A stretch of 64,000 bases of DNA from Rhodococcus rhodnii (lineage in GTDB: Bacteria; Actinomycetota; Actinomycetes; Mycobacteriales; Pseudonocardiaceae): NCBI GenBank assembly GCA_000720375.1, contig JOAA01000023.1:1-64000 (forward strand). Direction: 5' to 3'. The first letter of the stretch is position 1; every line of letters starts with the position of its first letter. The notes under the pieces were generated by a model. It worked only from the letters and a program-made list of their open reading frames with translations. It did not search any database and had not been told where the DNA came from. A program made the translations under genes and the position numbers. Shown here in pieces: positions 23,527 through 32,551 of this stretch.

Positions 23527-25563
23527 TCACCGCGAGCCGACAGTTGTCGCGGCCTGCCGCGTCCGCCAGAGCACCAGGACGAAATAGGGCGTGCCGACGA
23601 GGGCGATCACGAGGCCCGCGGGTATCTGGGCGGGTGCGATCACGGTGCGCCCCAACGTATCCGCGGCGCTCACCAGGATGGCGCCGAGTGCTGCCGCGAT
23701 GGGGAGCACGCGTGCGTGACGGCCGCCGACGAGGGAGCGTGCGAGGTGCGGTGCGACGAGGCCAATGAACGCCACCACGCCGATCGCGGACACCGCTGTC
23801 GCGGCGAGAATGCCTGCGGCGACAAGGATCACCATGCGGGAGCGTTCCATCGGCAGGCCAAGGATGCGTGGCGTGTCCTCGTCGAGGCTCTGCAGATCCA
23901 GTTCGCGATGGCGGGACCAGAGCAGCGGTGTCAGTACGAGCAGGGCGATCGCGCTTGGCAGCACCTGGTCGAGCGTGCGGCCATAGGTGGAGCCGGACAG
24001 CCACGTGAGGGCTTTCGCGGTGTTCCACGGATCCGAGGTCACGATCAGCAGGGTGATCAGCGCCATCCCGCCCGACCACAACCCGATGCCGATGATCACC
24101 AGCCGGTCCGTGTCCAGGCCTGAACGCCATGCCAGGCCGTAGACCAGCGCGAACGCCGCCGCGGCACCCACCGCCGCCGCGCCGCTGATCTGCCACGTAC
24201 CCGCCAGTGGCACGAACGTGATCAGGCCGATCGCGCCAAGACCCGCACCGGAGGTGATGCCGAGCAAGCCCGGCTCGGCGAGCGGGTTCCGGCTCACCGA
24301 CTGGATACCGCAGCCAGCCACGGCAAGCGCGGCGCCCGCGGTGAGAGCGGCCAGCACCCTAGGCAGACGTTGGTCGAGCACGAACGTCAGCGCGTTGCCT
24401 GTCGTTCCGGACACCCAGTTCACCAAGTCGCCCAGCAACACCAGACGATCGCCGAGCATCATGCCCACGATCGGCGCGGCCACCAGCAGAACCACGACTG
24501 CCACGCTTGTCACGGCGAGACGATGCCGAGAGCCGGCCACGCTCACGCGACCAGCCGGGGCCTGTGGCCGCGAGCCGCTGGACCGGCCGCGACGCGCCAG
24601 CCAAATCAGCACCACCGCGCCCAGCAACGTTGTCGTGACGCCGGTCGGCACACGCAACGCCTCGGCCGACCCCATCGCGGCACGCAGGAGCACGTCCGCG
24701 CCCAGCACCAGCACGACACCGACCAACCCGGACAGCGGCAGCAGCACGCGGTGCCGGCCCTCCCCTGGCGTCAGCAGGCGCGTGATCACCGGAGCACACA
24801 GACCGACGAACCCAACCGGTCCCGCGACCGTGACGGCCGCAGCGGTCAGCACGACAGTCAGCAGCACCGCGCCGATGCGCGTGCGCTGCACCTTCAGCCC
24901 GAGCACGGTCGCGTTGTCGTCGCCTAACGCGAGGAGATCCAGCGACCGTCCCATTGCGACCAATGCCACCGTCGCGGCGAGCACGATGGGTGCCATCTGT
25001 GCTGTGGCATTGAGGTTTGCCACGCTCAGCGAGCCGCTGCCCCACGCGAACAGACCTGACGTCTCCTGCTCGTACATCAGCAGCAGCAGGATCGTGATCG
25101 ACTGCAAGGCCAGTGTCACGGCTGAGCCGACCAGGATCAGCCGTGGCGTTGTGGAGCCGGCACCGGACAGGCCGAGCACCACGACGGCCGCGCCGAGGGC
25201 TCCGACGAACGCCGTCGCGCCCGCAGGCAGCGTGGGCAGGGTGATACCGAAAGCGGAGATCGCGACGACGGCCAGCCAGGCGCCCGCGTTGACCGCGAGC
25301 GTGTCGGGCGCGGCGAGCGGGTTGCGTGCCACGGACTGCATGCCCGCGCCCGCAACGCCCAGCGCGACGCCGAGCAGCAGCGCGGTGAGCAGGCGTGGCA
25401 CGCGAGAACCTGAGAGGACCGCTTGTGTTTGCTCGTCGCCATCACCGAAGAAGGCGCGGAGCACGTCGAGCACACCGGTATCGGCTGTGCCCTGAGTGAG
25501 GTGGACGGCGGCGAGCGCGGCGATTGCCACCACGGCCGCCGCCGTCACGACGGCGCTGCGCAC
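23527..25563 (-). CDS. Fused FecCD-type siderophore ABC permease (FhuB-like, two permease domains)
   Basis: This 678-aa protein joins two FecCD permease domains head to tail, as in FhuB. The first half carries ALLLGVALGVAGAGMQSVAR-NPLAAPDTL and the second AALTAGAALAVAGCGIQSVSR-NPLAEPGLLG: the same conserved G-x-x-Q-x-x-x-RNPLA-P loop that contacts the ATPase, repeated. Each half has about ten membrane helices. It transports a ferric siderophore into the cytoplasm, with the lipoprotein and ATPase encoded just upstream in the same operon; the start GTG (25563) is 2 nt after the lipoprotein stop. A strong terminator follows. Confidence 0.95.
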   Translation of the reverse strand: MRSAVVTAAAVVAIAALAAVHLTQGTADTGVLDVLRAFFGDGDEQTQAVLSGSRVPRLLTALLLGVALGVAGAGMQSVARNPLAAPDTLAVNAGAWLAVVAISAFGITLPTLPAGATAFVGALGAAVVVLGLSGAGSTTPRLILVGSAVTLALQSITILLLLMYEQETSGLFAWGSGSLSVANLNATAQMAPIVLAATVALVAMGRSLDLLALGDDNATVLGLKVQRTRIGAVLLTVVLTAAAVTVAGPVGFVGLCAPVITRLLTPGEGRHRVLLPLSGLVGVVLVLGADVLLRAAMGSAEALRVPTGVTTTLLGAVVLIWLARRGRSSGSRPQAPAGRVSVAGSRHRLAVTSVAVVVLLVAAPIVGMMLGDRLVLLGDLVNWVSGTTGNALTFVLDQRLPRVLAALTAGAALAVAGCGIQSVSRNPLAEPGLLGITSGAGLGAIGLITFVPLAGTWQISGAAAVGAAAAFALVYGLAWRSGLDTDRLVIIGIGLWSGGMALITLLIVTSDPWNTAKALTWLSGSTYGRTLDQVLPSAIALLVLTPLLWSRHRELDLQSLDEDTPRILGLPMERSRMVILVAAGILAATAVSAIGVVAFIGLVAPHLARSLVGGRHARVLPIAAALGAILVSAADTLGRTVIAPAQIPAGLVIALVGTPYFVLVLWRTRQAATTVGSR

Positions 25564-25565
25564 GG

Positions 25566-26519
25566 TCAGGCGAGCGCCTTCGTGATCTGCTCAGCGATGT
25601 GCTCAACGGACTTCGGGCCGCCGAAGGTCCACGTGCCGGGCTGGAGCTTGTAGACCTTTTTGGACACCACGAACGGAAGCCGTTGGTACACCGGGTTCTG
25701 CGCGAGTCCGGTGGTGAAGACGTCCTCTTCGGACGCGCTGTAGAGCAGGATCGTGTTCGGGTCGGTGAGTGCGGTCAGGCCTTCGACGTCGGTCTGGCCG
25801 AGGCCCCACTGCGCGTCGACCTGGCCGGTCCACGCGTTGCGCAGGCCGATCTGCTCGGCGATGTCGGAGACCAGCGAGCCCTTGCCGAACGGGCGGATGC
25901 TGACCGTGCTGCCCTCCAGCCAGCCGTCGGCCATCAGGAACGGCGTGCCGGCCTTGGCCGCCAACGCCGTCTTGCTCGCGGCCAGCTTGGCGTCCATTTC
26001 GGACAGCAGCTTGTCCGCTTCCGCTGTCTTGCCGACGGTCTGGGCGATGATCTTGAGGTCGTCGCGCAGCCGGGCGAAGTTGCGGCTCGCGTCGCTGGAC
26101 TTCGTCACGATCACCGGCACGTACTTCTCCAGCTGCGGCACCAGCGTCGAGTCGCGCTCTTCGGGCATGACGACGACATCAGGATTCAGCGCCACGATCG
26201 CGTCGACACTCGGCTCATTGCGCTTGCCGACGTCCTTGACCGAAGCATCAAGCGGCACAACGGAATCCCACGTCTTGTAGCCCGCGGTGTCGGCCACTCC
26301 GACCGGCATCACACCCAGCGACGCGACCATCTCGGCCTCGCCCCACTCCAGGACGACGACCCGTTTCGCGGCGGACTTCAGCTCCACGGTCTTGCCGCGC
26401 ACGTCGGTGACCTTGACCGGCCCGCCGGCGTTCTCGGTGGGCTGGGTGGCCGGTGTCTCCGTGGTTCCGCAGGCGGACAACAACATCGCGGTGGCCGCGA
26501 TCAGGACAGGGATGCGCAT
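25566..26519 (-). CDS. Ferric-siderophore ABC transporter substrate-binding lipoprotein
   Basis: This 317-aa class III binding protein has the lipoprotein signal MRIPVLIAATAMLLSAC-G (lipobox L-S-A-C) and typical FecB/FhuD features: RVVVLEWGEAEMVASLGVMP, ALNPDVVVMPEE and PGTWTFGGPKSVEHIAEQI. I prefer the ATG at 26519, which has GGAG ten bases upstream; the ATG at 26546, overlapping the ATPase stop by 4 bp, would add nine residues to the signal peptide. It captures iron-loaded siderophore outside the membrane and delivers it to the fused permease. Confidence 0.93.
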   Translation of the reverse strand: MRIPVLIAATAMLLSACGTTETPATQPTENAGGPVKVTDVRGKTVELKSAAKRVVVLEWGEAEMVASLGVMPVGVADTAGYKTWDSVVPLDASVKDVGKRNEPSVDAIVALNPDVVVMPEERDSTLVPQLEKYVPVIVTKSSDASRNFARLRDDLKIIAQTVGKTAEADKLLSEMDAKLAASKTALAAKAGTPFLMADGWLEGSTVSIRPFGKGSLVSDIAEQIGLRNAWTGQVDAQWGLGQTDVEGLTALTDPNTILLYSASEEDVFTTGLAQNPVYQRLPFVVSKKVYKLQPGTWTFGGPKSVEHIAEQITKALA

Positions 26520-26542
26520 GGCTCGTTTCTCCGTGTATTGGT

Positions 26543-27361
26543 TCAAACTCTGGGGGTGTGCCTGCCGACCGGACGGCAGTGCAGCGAGCCAGTCACCGGA
26601 TCGTCCGCGACCCGCACCGCGACGCCGTACGCCGCGGTGAGGTTCTGCGCCGTGAACACTTCCTTCACGGTGCCGCTCGCGAGGGCTTTCCCTTGGGACA
26701 GCAGGACGACGCGGTCAGCGATGATCGCGGCGTGGTCCAGGTCGTGCAGCACGACGCCGACGGCGACCTGGTGGTCGACGGCGAGGTCACGCACGACGTC
26801 GAGGATCTCGACCTGGTAGCGCAGATCGAGGTGGTTGGTCGGCTCGTCAAGCAACAGCACGGACGTCTGCTGAGCGAGGCAGGACGCGAGCCATACGCGT
26901 TGCAGCTCACCGCCGGACAACTCGTCCACGCCACGGTCAGCCATTTCAGTCACGCCAGTCATCGCCATCGCCTTCGCCACGGCAGCGGGACCGTCCGGGT
27001 CGATCCCGCGCCAACCGGCGCGATACGGGTGACGCCCATAGCCCACAACGTCCTTGACGGACACACCAGAGGGTGTAGGCCGTTGCTGCGTAAGCAATGT
27101 GACGTTGCGCGCGAACTCCTTGCTGGACAACGCGGATCCGTTCCAGACTGCCCGCTCGCCGAGATGGACGTCGCCGCCCTTGGGCTTGTGCAGCCGAGCC
27201 AGGGACCGCAGCAGCGTCGACTTGCCGGAGCCGTTGGGACCGACGAGGGCCGTGATGGCGCCCGGAGTCAGCTCCAGCGAGACACCGTGCACCACCTCGT
27301 GGTCATGGTGGGCGAGGACCAGCTCGTGACCAGCCAACAACGCCCCAGCAGCCGTAGACAT
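26543..27361 (-). CDS. Ferric-siderophore ABC transporter ATP-binding protein
   Basis: This is a 272-aa ABC ATPase of the FepC/FhuC type: Walker A VGPNGSGKST, Q-loop LTQQRPT, signature LSGGELQRVWLA, Walker B VLLLDEPTNHLD and the switch VLHDLDHA. It is the first gene of the importer operon, and its start codon directly abuts an IdeR/DmdR-type iron box with a -10-like hexamer 6 nt upstream, so the transcript is probably leaderless and iron-repressed. The siderophore-interacting reductase at 2.7-3.5 kb could be a functional partner, although it is far away. Confidence 0.95.
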   Translation of the reverse strand: MSTAAGALLAGHELVLAHHDHEVVHGVSLELTPGAITALVGPNGSGKSTLLRSLARLHKPKGGDVHLGERAVWNGSALSSKEFARNVTLLTQQRPTPSGVSVKDVVGYGRHPYRAGWRGIDPDGPAAVAKAMAMTGVTEMADRGVDELSGGELQRVWLASCLAQQTSVLLLDEPTNHLDLRYQVEILDVVRDLAVDHQVAVGVVLHDLDHAAIIADRVVLLSQGKALASGTVKEVFTAQNLTAAYGVAVRVADDPVTGSLHCRPVGRHTPRV

Positions 27362-27379
27362 GAGGGCAGCCTAGCCTAA
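27361..27379 (-). promoter_or_regulatory. IdeR/DmdR1-type iron box over the siderophore-importer promoter
   Basis: Read on the minus strand the 19-mer is TTAGGCTAGGCTGCCCTCA, matching the iron-box consensus TTAGGTTAGGCTAACCTAA at 15 of 19 positions by eye, including the whole left half except one base. It contains the probable -10 hexamer TAGGCT, which is followed by 6 nt and then the ATG of the ATPase gene. Iron-loaded DtxR-family repressor would block RNA polymerase directly. Confidence 0.85.
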
Positions 27380-27520
27380 CTCCATCTGTCCGTTATGCGT
27401 GATCTACTGCACTCACCAGTGCTTTCACCTGGCGTAACCGGTCAATTCCAGTCCGCCCCGGCCGGCACCGCCACTGGGTTAAGATCCGCTGGCTGTTGAT
27501 CGGGGCGTCGAGAGGGAGCC

Positions 27521-29533
27521 ATGTGGCGGACGCTGGCCAGCGCGGTGGCCGCTTTGCTCGTGCTGTTCCTCGGCAGCCTCGCGTTCAACGCTGCGTCCGG
27601 ACAGAGCCGTTGGCCAGGGCCGCTGGACTTCGTCCGTACCAACCCGTGGATTGTGCTGCTTCTCCTCATTCCCCTGGCGTTCTTCGGGTTTTGGCAGTCG
27701 CCCAGCCGTAGCCGTAAGGCGAAGGATCTGCCCGCGCCCACGACATACCGTCTCCCGCCGCGCAACACCAACTTCACTGGCCGCGACGCCGTTCTACGGG
27801 ACTTACGGCAGCGCCTCACCTCGACCAACGACGTCACGACACAGGTCATACGCGGATTGGGCGGTGTCGGTAAGACACAGCTCGCCGTCGAGTACGCCTA
27901 CCGCTACCGGTCGAAGTACCGGTTCGTCGCGTTCGTGGACGCCGAGCAGTCCGATTTGGTGGCGTCCCAGTTCGCGTCGCTGGCCAGGGAACTCGGGCTG
28001 ACCGAGGTCAGCACCGACCAGGTGTTCCCGAAGGTGTACGGCCGGCTGGTGGACCACAGGCCGTGGCTGATCATCTTCGACAACGGGGAGAAACCGGGCA
28101 CCCTCGCGCACGCGCTGCCGTCGGGCGATCTGGGGAGCCACGGCCACATCATCGTCACGACCAGGGTGAGTGGCTGGTCGAGCCGGGCGGGCGTGCTCGA
28201 CCTGGCCGTGTTCGGCCGGCCGGAATCGGTCCAACTGCTGGTCCGCCGGGTGCCCGGGATGACCGAAGCGGTGGCTGAGCAGATCGCCGAGCAACTGGGG
28301 GACCTGCCGCTGGCGTTGGAACAAGCGGCCGGATACATGGACTACAACCACACAGCGCCCGAGGCGTACCTCGCTCTGCTGACGTCCCGGTTGGAGGACA
28401 TGATCGCGCACGGCCAGCTGACCGACCGTCCCGCGGTGGTGGTCTCGACCCTGTGGCAGCTCAGTGTGCGCAACCTGGAGGCCGATCAGCCCGAAGCCGT
28501 GCGACTGCTTCAGCTGTGCGCCTTGCTTGCGCCAGAACCGATCCCGCTGGACTTGTTCACCCCGGAAACCCTTGCCGCCGCGGCCGACCCGCTGGTGTGG
28601 GACACGACCGTCGGCGCTCTGGCCGGCCTTGGTCTTGCGCGGCGCGAGGAATCGACCCTGCAGCTGCACAGGTTGGTTCAGGCCGCCATCCGGGCCTCGA
28701 TGCCGGACGACGTCCATGTGGACACACGGACTCGGCTGTCTCGTGCGCTGCTCGCGGCCGTACCGCACGACATCCACGGTGACCCGAATGCGCGAGCGCG
28801 GTGGCAGGAGCTGCTTGCGCACGTGTTGGCAGTGACCAAGGACGATCCACCGGCCGAGTGCGCCGCGGAGACAGCGGTGCTGTTGAGGCTGGCGTCGGAG
28901 TACGTCCTGAGCATCGGGGATCGCTCGATGGCACTGCCGTTGTGCGAACGTGCCCTCGCGATCGACGAGTCGCTCGAGGACCGGGACGCGGAGCTCGGCT
29001 TCGACCTGATCGCCCTGGCACAGATCCACCAGGACCTCGGCGCTCCGGAGCAGGCGCGCCCGTTGGCCGAACGCGCGCTGCGCCTGCACGAATCCGCCCT
29101 CCCGCCGGAGAGTCCCGCCATCGCAACGGATCTGGCCACGTTGGCACGGATCATGCACCGGCTCGGCGACGACGAAGCGGCGCTGCCGCTGGCCGAGCGG
29201 GCGCTGCGGATCGACGAGGCGGCGTACGGACCGGACGACCCGTACGTGAGCTTCGACCTGATCGCACTGGCGAACCTCCACCTTGGCATGGACGACCACG
29301 CCACCGCCGTCCCGCTGATCTCGCGGGCGCTGCAGATCCGCGAGGCCAGTTACGCACCGGACCACCTGTACATCGGGTACGCGCTGTTGCTCAAAGCCCG
29401 AGCCGTGCACGTGTTGAACGACCCGACCGCAGCGGACCTCGCGCGCCGGGGTGCGCAGATCCTGCACGCCCAACTGGGCAAGACGCACCCGAAAACCGTG
29501 GAAGCCTTCGAGCTGGCCGACCGCGTCAGCTGA
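27521..29533 (+). CDS. Membrane-anchored NB-ARC/TPR STAND ATPase
   Basis: This 670-aa protein starts with two predicted membrane helices (residues about 4-24 and 42-58), followed by a cytoplasmic NB-ARC domain: the NFTGRD entry motif, Walker A GLGGVGKTQLA (about 112-121), the Walker B-like WLIIFDN, the arginine-sensor region IIVTTR and the GLPL-like LGDLPLALEQAAGYM. The C-terminus has TPR units (about 490-650) with the repeated A-x-P-L-A-E-R-A-L-x-x-x-E pattern. STAND ATPases of this type are signalling or conflict switches that assemble on ligand binding. No effector domain other than the membrane segment is visible. AGAGGGAG precedes the ATG. It is convergent with the protease/kinase operon and may belong to the same system. 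Confidence 0.88.
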   Translation: MWRTLASAVAALLVLFLGSLAFNAASGQSRWPGPLDFVRTNPWIVLLLLIPLAFFGFWQSPSRSRKAKDLPAPTTYRLPPRNTNFTGRDAVLRDLRQRLTSTNDVTTQVIRGLGGVGKTQLAVEYAYRYRSKYRFVAFVDAEQSDLVASQFASLARELGLTEVSTDQVFPKVYGRLVDHRPWLIIFDNGEKPGTLAHALPSGDLGSHGHIIVTTRVSGWSSRAGVLDLAVFGRPESVQLLVRRVPGMTEAVAEQIAEQLGDLPLALEQAAGYMDYNHTAPEAYLALLTSRLEDMIAHGQLTDRPAVVVSTLWQLSVRNLEADQPEAVRLLQLCALLAPEPIPLDLFTPETLAAAADPLVWDTTVGALAGLGLARREESTLQLHRLVQAAIRASMPDDVHVDTRTRLSRALLAAVPHDIHGDPNARARWQELLAHVLAVTKDDPPAECAAETAVLLRLASEYVLSIGDRSMALPLCERALAIDESLEDRDAELGFDLIALAQIHQDLGAPEQARPLAERALRLHESALPPESPAIATDLATLARIMHRLGDDEAALPLAERALRIDEAAYGPDDPYVSFDLIALANLHLGMDDHATAVPLISRALQIREASYAPDHLYIGYALLLKARAVHVLNDPTAADLARRGAQILHAQLGKTHPKTVEAFELADRVS

Positions 29534-29796
29534 TCCTCCTCATGCCTCGGGCGGCGGTTGCCTCTCGACCGCATCGCGGCGGTGGCCAGCTTTCCCGATT
29601 GATCCCGAAGGCATTGACGGACGCCAGGCCGCAGACCTCACACCTGCACCGGATCGCCAACCGCGGCCTGCTGGACATCTCATCACCGATGTGAACCAGC
29701 AGACCCGGTGCGGTGCCAGTGCCCCAAGGCAAGATCACCGAGCTCGCCGCCCGCCGGGCCGCAAACCTTCCTGCTCACGCCTCGGGCGGCGGTTGC
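29534..29796. repeat. Partial duplication of the Trypco1 gene 3' end in the intergenic gap
   Basis: The 241-bp gap between two convergent genes contains a copy of the last codons of the Trypco1 gene: GCCTCGGGCGGCGGTTGC occurs at about 29544-29561 and again at about 29779-29796 inside the gene, with partly matching flanks. No gene, hairpin terminator or RNA is evident in the gap, and the intervening sequence has no clear protein-coding signal. Confidence 0.45.
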
Positions 29797-30134
29797 TCCT
29801 CGGTCGGTGCCGGGACCAGGCCGTCACGCATCCACTTCAGCTTGATCTCGAACTGGCCCTGCATACCGGTCCGCGCGATCACCGCACCGGCCTGCGCGTC
29901 CAGCTTCAGGCCGAACTTGATCTCCAGTTCGTCCGGGCGGCGCGGCATTGCTAGAAACTCCGCCATCGCCGCCGAGGCGGCGTCCCGGACCTGGTGCAAC
30001 GCTCGTTCCAAAGTCGCTGACGCTTCCCTGAGCACCGATCCCGGCTTGGCCGCGCGCTGCATGCCCGGCTCCGGCTCCACCTCCACCAGCACCGATCCAC
30101 CGACCTCGAGCGGAAACCGCACCAGCTCCGGCAT
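29775..30134 (-). CDS. Trypco1 domain protein (CU044_2847 family, trypsin-co-occurring domain 1)
   Basis: The 119-aa product shows the whole Trypco1 pattern: MPELVRFPLEVGGSVLVEVE at the start, a middle helix with TLERALHQVRDAASAAM, then RPDELEIKFGLKLDAQAGAV followed by IARTGMQGQFEIKLKW. These small proteins were named because they are encoded next to trypsin-like proteases in predicted NTP-dependent conflict or signalling loci; their biochemistry is not known. Here it is the last gene of an operon that begins with a trypsin-like protease, which supports the assignment. It follows the lipoprotein gene by 12 bp. The tail is Pro-rich (PAPTEEQPPPEA). Confidence 0.87.
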   Translation of the reverse strand: MPELVRFPLEVGGSVLVEVEPEPGMQRAAKPGSVLREASATLERALHQVRDAASAAMAEFLAMPRRPDELEIKFGLKLDAQAGAVIARTGMQGQFEIKLKWMRDGLVPAPTEEQPPPEA

Positions 30135-30146
30135 TCGTCCTCCCTC

Positions 30147-31430
30147 TCATCTGCTGCACGACACGGTCAACCGGTCCTGCGTGGGCAGTCCGGATTGGAC
30201 TTTGTCCAGCCCTTCCAGTACGTCGTCCAACCGGTCGGGGTTCGCGACGAACGTCAGCACCCCTCGGGAGAACGCATCGGCCAACTCCGCCGGCATCACA
30301 TCGGAAGCGTCCAGGCACAGCGTGTTGTCCGACGTGAGGATCTGCGCAACCTGTTTGCTCACCGCACGGTCGTTGTAGAGCCCGCTGTCGCGCACGCGCT
30401 CGTTCACCGAGAACGCGGTGCTGCCGTCGAGTCCTGGCCAGATCTTCTGCGCTTCCTCGCCGGCCAGGAACGTCATCAGGTCCCTGGCCGCTGCGCTGTC
30501 CCGGAACATCCCGGCCAGGTTCACGCCCACGTGGAACGCGGGCGGTGCGTCCGCGGCGTTCGCGGGGAACGGGAAGAAGTCGAATCGCTGCTGGCTCTCG
30601 GGCGGATACCCGCCGATGGCGAACGACGGCAGGTGTTCCAGCACACAGCCAGGCGGCGAGTCGAACATGGTCTGCTGAGCGTCCAGGAAGTACGTGAGCA
30701 ACGCCCCGCTCTGGCCGCCGCGCACCGCGCCAGGGAGCCCGATCAGCTCACCCCACCTCGACCACGCCTGCTTGACCTCGGGCGACGTCCACCTCAGGGT
30801 ACCGGCGACCCAGTTCTGATAGGTCTGCATCCCGGCTTGGCGCAGCAGGATGTCCTCGATCCAGTCGGTGCCCGGCCAGCCGGACGTCGAGTTCGCTTCA
30901 AGGCCAAGGCACCACGGCGTGATCCCCCGGCCCATCAGGTCGCTGGTCAGGGTCCGCAGCTCGTCCCACGTCCGCGGTTTGCGATCGGACACCGCGGCGT
31001 TGAACCACACCACGCTTTTCAGATCCGCCTTCACCGGCACCGCGTACCGCTCAGCCTTGCCCAGGTTGAGCAACTGCCGCCACTGCTGTCCGTACTGTTG
31101 GTCGGGCAAGGTGCCACTGCCCAGTGGGATCAGGTCATTCGACCGCGCGTAACGGGCCAGTTCGCCGGCGCTGGGCAGTGCGGCCACGTCCGGCGCCTGT
31201 CCTTTTTGGACATCGGCCTGCAGTACCTGGTTGACCGCTCTGGTGCCCTGGTACCGCACCTCGATGCCGGTCCGCTCGGTGAATCTGCCGAGCACAGTGC
31301 GGAAAGCCTTTTCCTCACCGCCGGTCCACGGCCCGAGCATGGTGAGCGTGGGTGCGGCGAACGCCCCGCACCCGGTCACCGAGCCTGCGCAGAGCAGCAG
31401 GGCGGCGATCAACACTTTGGCGCGGTTCAT
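30147..31430 (-). CDS. Family-1 extracellular solute-binding lipoprotein
   Basis: This 427-aa lipoprotein has signal MNRAKVLIAALLLCAGSVTG with the Cys in the G-C-G segment that follows. The mature part is a type-1 (sugar/oligosaccharide-type) ABC binding protein: LTMLGPWTGGEEKAFRTVLG, FTERTGIEVRYQ, a DVAALPSAGELARYA lobe, and AARDLMTFLAGEEAQKIWPG. No permease or ATPase genes accompany it, so it is more likely a ligand sensor than an importer subunit. Its ATG overlaps the stop of the four-TM protein gene by 1 nt (TGATG), indicating tight coupling. By analogy with GlnH, it may present a ligand to the membrane protein. The annotated start discards a 17-codon upstream extension lacking a signal peptide. 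Confidence 0.88.
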   Translation of the reverse strand: MNRAKVLIAALLLCAGSVTGCGAFAAPTLTMLGPWTGGEEKAFRTVLGRFTERTGIEVRYQGTRAVNQVLQADVQKGQAPDVAALPSAGELARYARSNDLIPLGSGTLPDQQYGQQWRQLLNLGKAERYAVPVKADLKSVVWFNAAVSDRKPRTWDELRTLTSDLMGRGITPWCLGLEANSTSGWPGTDWIEDILLRQAGMQTYQNWVAGTLRWTSPEVKQAWSRWGELIGLPGAVRGGQSGALLTYFLDAQQTMFDSPPGCVLEHLPSFAIGGYPPESQQRFDFFPFPANAADAPPAFHVGVNLAGMFRDSAAARDLMTFLAGEEAQKIWPGLDGSTAFSVNERVRDSGLYNDRAVSKQVAQILTSDNTLCLDASDVMPAELADAFSRGVLTFVANPDRLDDVLEGLDKVQSGLPTQDRLTVSCSR

Positions 31431-32551
31431 CAGGAATACCCGTACTCGTTGATCCGGCGGCGCAGACCGAGGAACACGCACAGCAGGACCGCGGTTCCCA
31501 GTACGGGAATCAGGACGGGCAGCCAGCCGACGTCACCAGCCTCGCTGAACCCCGCGGTCACCCGGGTGGCGTCGGCGGGCGCGATCGGTGGCGCTTCGGC
31601 TGCGATCCTTCTGTTCGCCAGCAACGCAATCGTGTCCCCGCATTGCCCGGCACACTGTTTGGTCACCCATTTCAGGGCATCGACCTGGCTGGGCTCGATC
31701 GGCCTTGGCTGGCCCGAGGCGGGCGACTGGGGAACAGGCACCAGTTCGTACAACTCCTCGGCTGCCGCGCGGGTGTCCCCTCCGGGTTGCGTCCATGGCG
31801 CGCTGGCCAGCATGAGCGCGATCAACAGCGCGGTCGCTCCCACCAGCCACGGGTTCAGCCGGCGCCGGAACCGGCGAGCGAGAAACACTTGTGCCCAGAT
31901 CAGCGCTGCCAGCAACAGCAGCGCGGGCACCACCCAGATCAGTGCGGTGGCGGGGTTCAGCCACCCCGTCGACAGCTGGTGGTCGAGTTTGACTCGCTGG
32001 CTGGCTTTGAGATCGTCGAGGTGCTTCAGGACTCCCTCGCCGTCGTCGTGCAGCAACCGCGAGGCGTACCACAGGTTCACCGCACCGGGCAGGAGTTTGT
32101 CCTCGCCGCGTGAGTACGCGTCCGCGTCGCTCATCCATCCGCTGTACGCGGTGAGCAGCCCGGCCAGGAACTGCACGCCCACCACGCCGTTCTCGGCCGC
32201 ACGCGCCAAATCCTGGTTGGCCAGGGCGAGCGCGTTCTGGTACTCGGTCCCCGGGCCCACCCATTTGGCCGCGCCGACGTCGAAGCTGGCCACAGCGGCT
32301 CGGTCGGCCGTGACGAGGGCGGCCCGTGCGGAGGTGACGTCCAGCAGTCCTGGCGCGGTCCTCGTCCGCACTTCGTCCACAGTGGAGCGAAGCAGGGCGG
32401 TCGACCACGTGGTGGCCACCAACACGATCAGGGTCAGGACCACCAACGTGATCCGCATGCCGTGCATGGCGCGCCGAGTGCTGTCGTCGAATCCGACGGC
32501 GGTCCGCGTCGCCCGCCAGACCCGTTGGCTGAACCGGCGGATCCAGCTCAC
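31430..32551 (-). CDS. Four-TM sensor protein with extracytoplasmic helical domain (GlnX-like)
   Basis: This 373-aa protein starts at a GTG overlapping the vWA stop (GTGA), with GGGAGG upstream. TM1 (about residues 35-56, ITLVVLTLIVLVATTWSTAL) is followed by about 150 extracytoplasmic residues of mostly helical nature, as in 4-helix-bundle/CHASE3-like sensors. TM2 and TM3 are ALIWVVPALLLLAALIWAQV and WLVGATALLIALMLAS, then comes a second outside loop with Cys pair (KQCAGQCGD) and TM4 near the end, leaving a short cytoplasmic tail RRRINEYGYS. The layout matches GlnX, the membrane link between GlnH and PknG in mycobacteria. Sequence identity was not measured, so the homology is inferred from topology and context. 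Confidence 0.7.
   Translation of the reverse strand: MSWIRRFSQRVWRATRTAVGFDDSTRRAMHGMRITLVVLTLIVLVATTWSTALLRSTVDEVRTRTAPGLLDVTSARAALVTADRAAVASFDVGAAKWVGPGTEYQNALALANQDLARAAENGVVGVQFLAGLLTAYSGWMSDADAYSRGEDKLLPGAVNLWYASRLLHDDGEGVLKHLDDLKASQRVKLDHQLSTGWLNPATALIWVVPALLLLAALIWAQVFLARRFRRRLNPWLVGATALLIALMLASAPWTQPGGDTRAAAEELYELVPVPQSPASGQPRPIEPSQVDALKWVTKQCAGQCGDTIALLANRRIAAEAPPIAPADATRVTAGFSEAGDVGWLPVLIPVLGTAVLLCVFLGLRRRINEYGYS

Noticed and set aside
30147..32551. Reading the lipoprotein and four-TM genes as an ABC importer
   Set aside because: The four-TM protein lacks the permease EAA loop and has a large extracytoplasmic helical domain; no ATPase is present, so a sensor role fits better.
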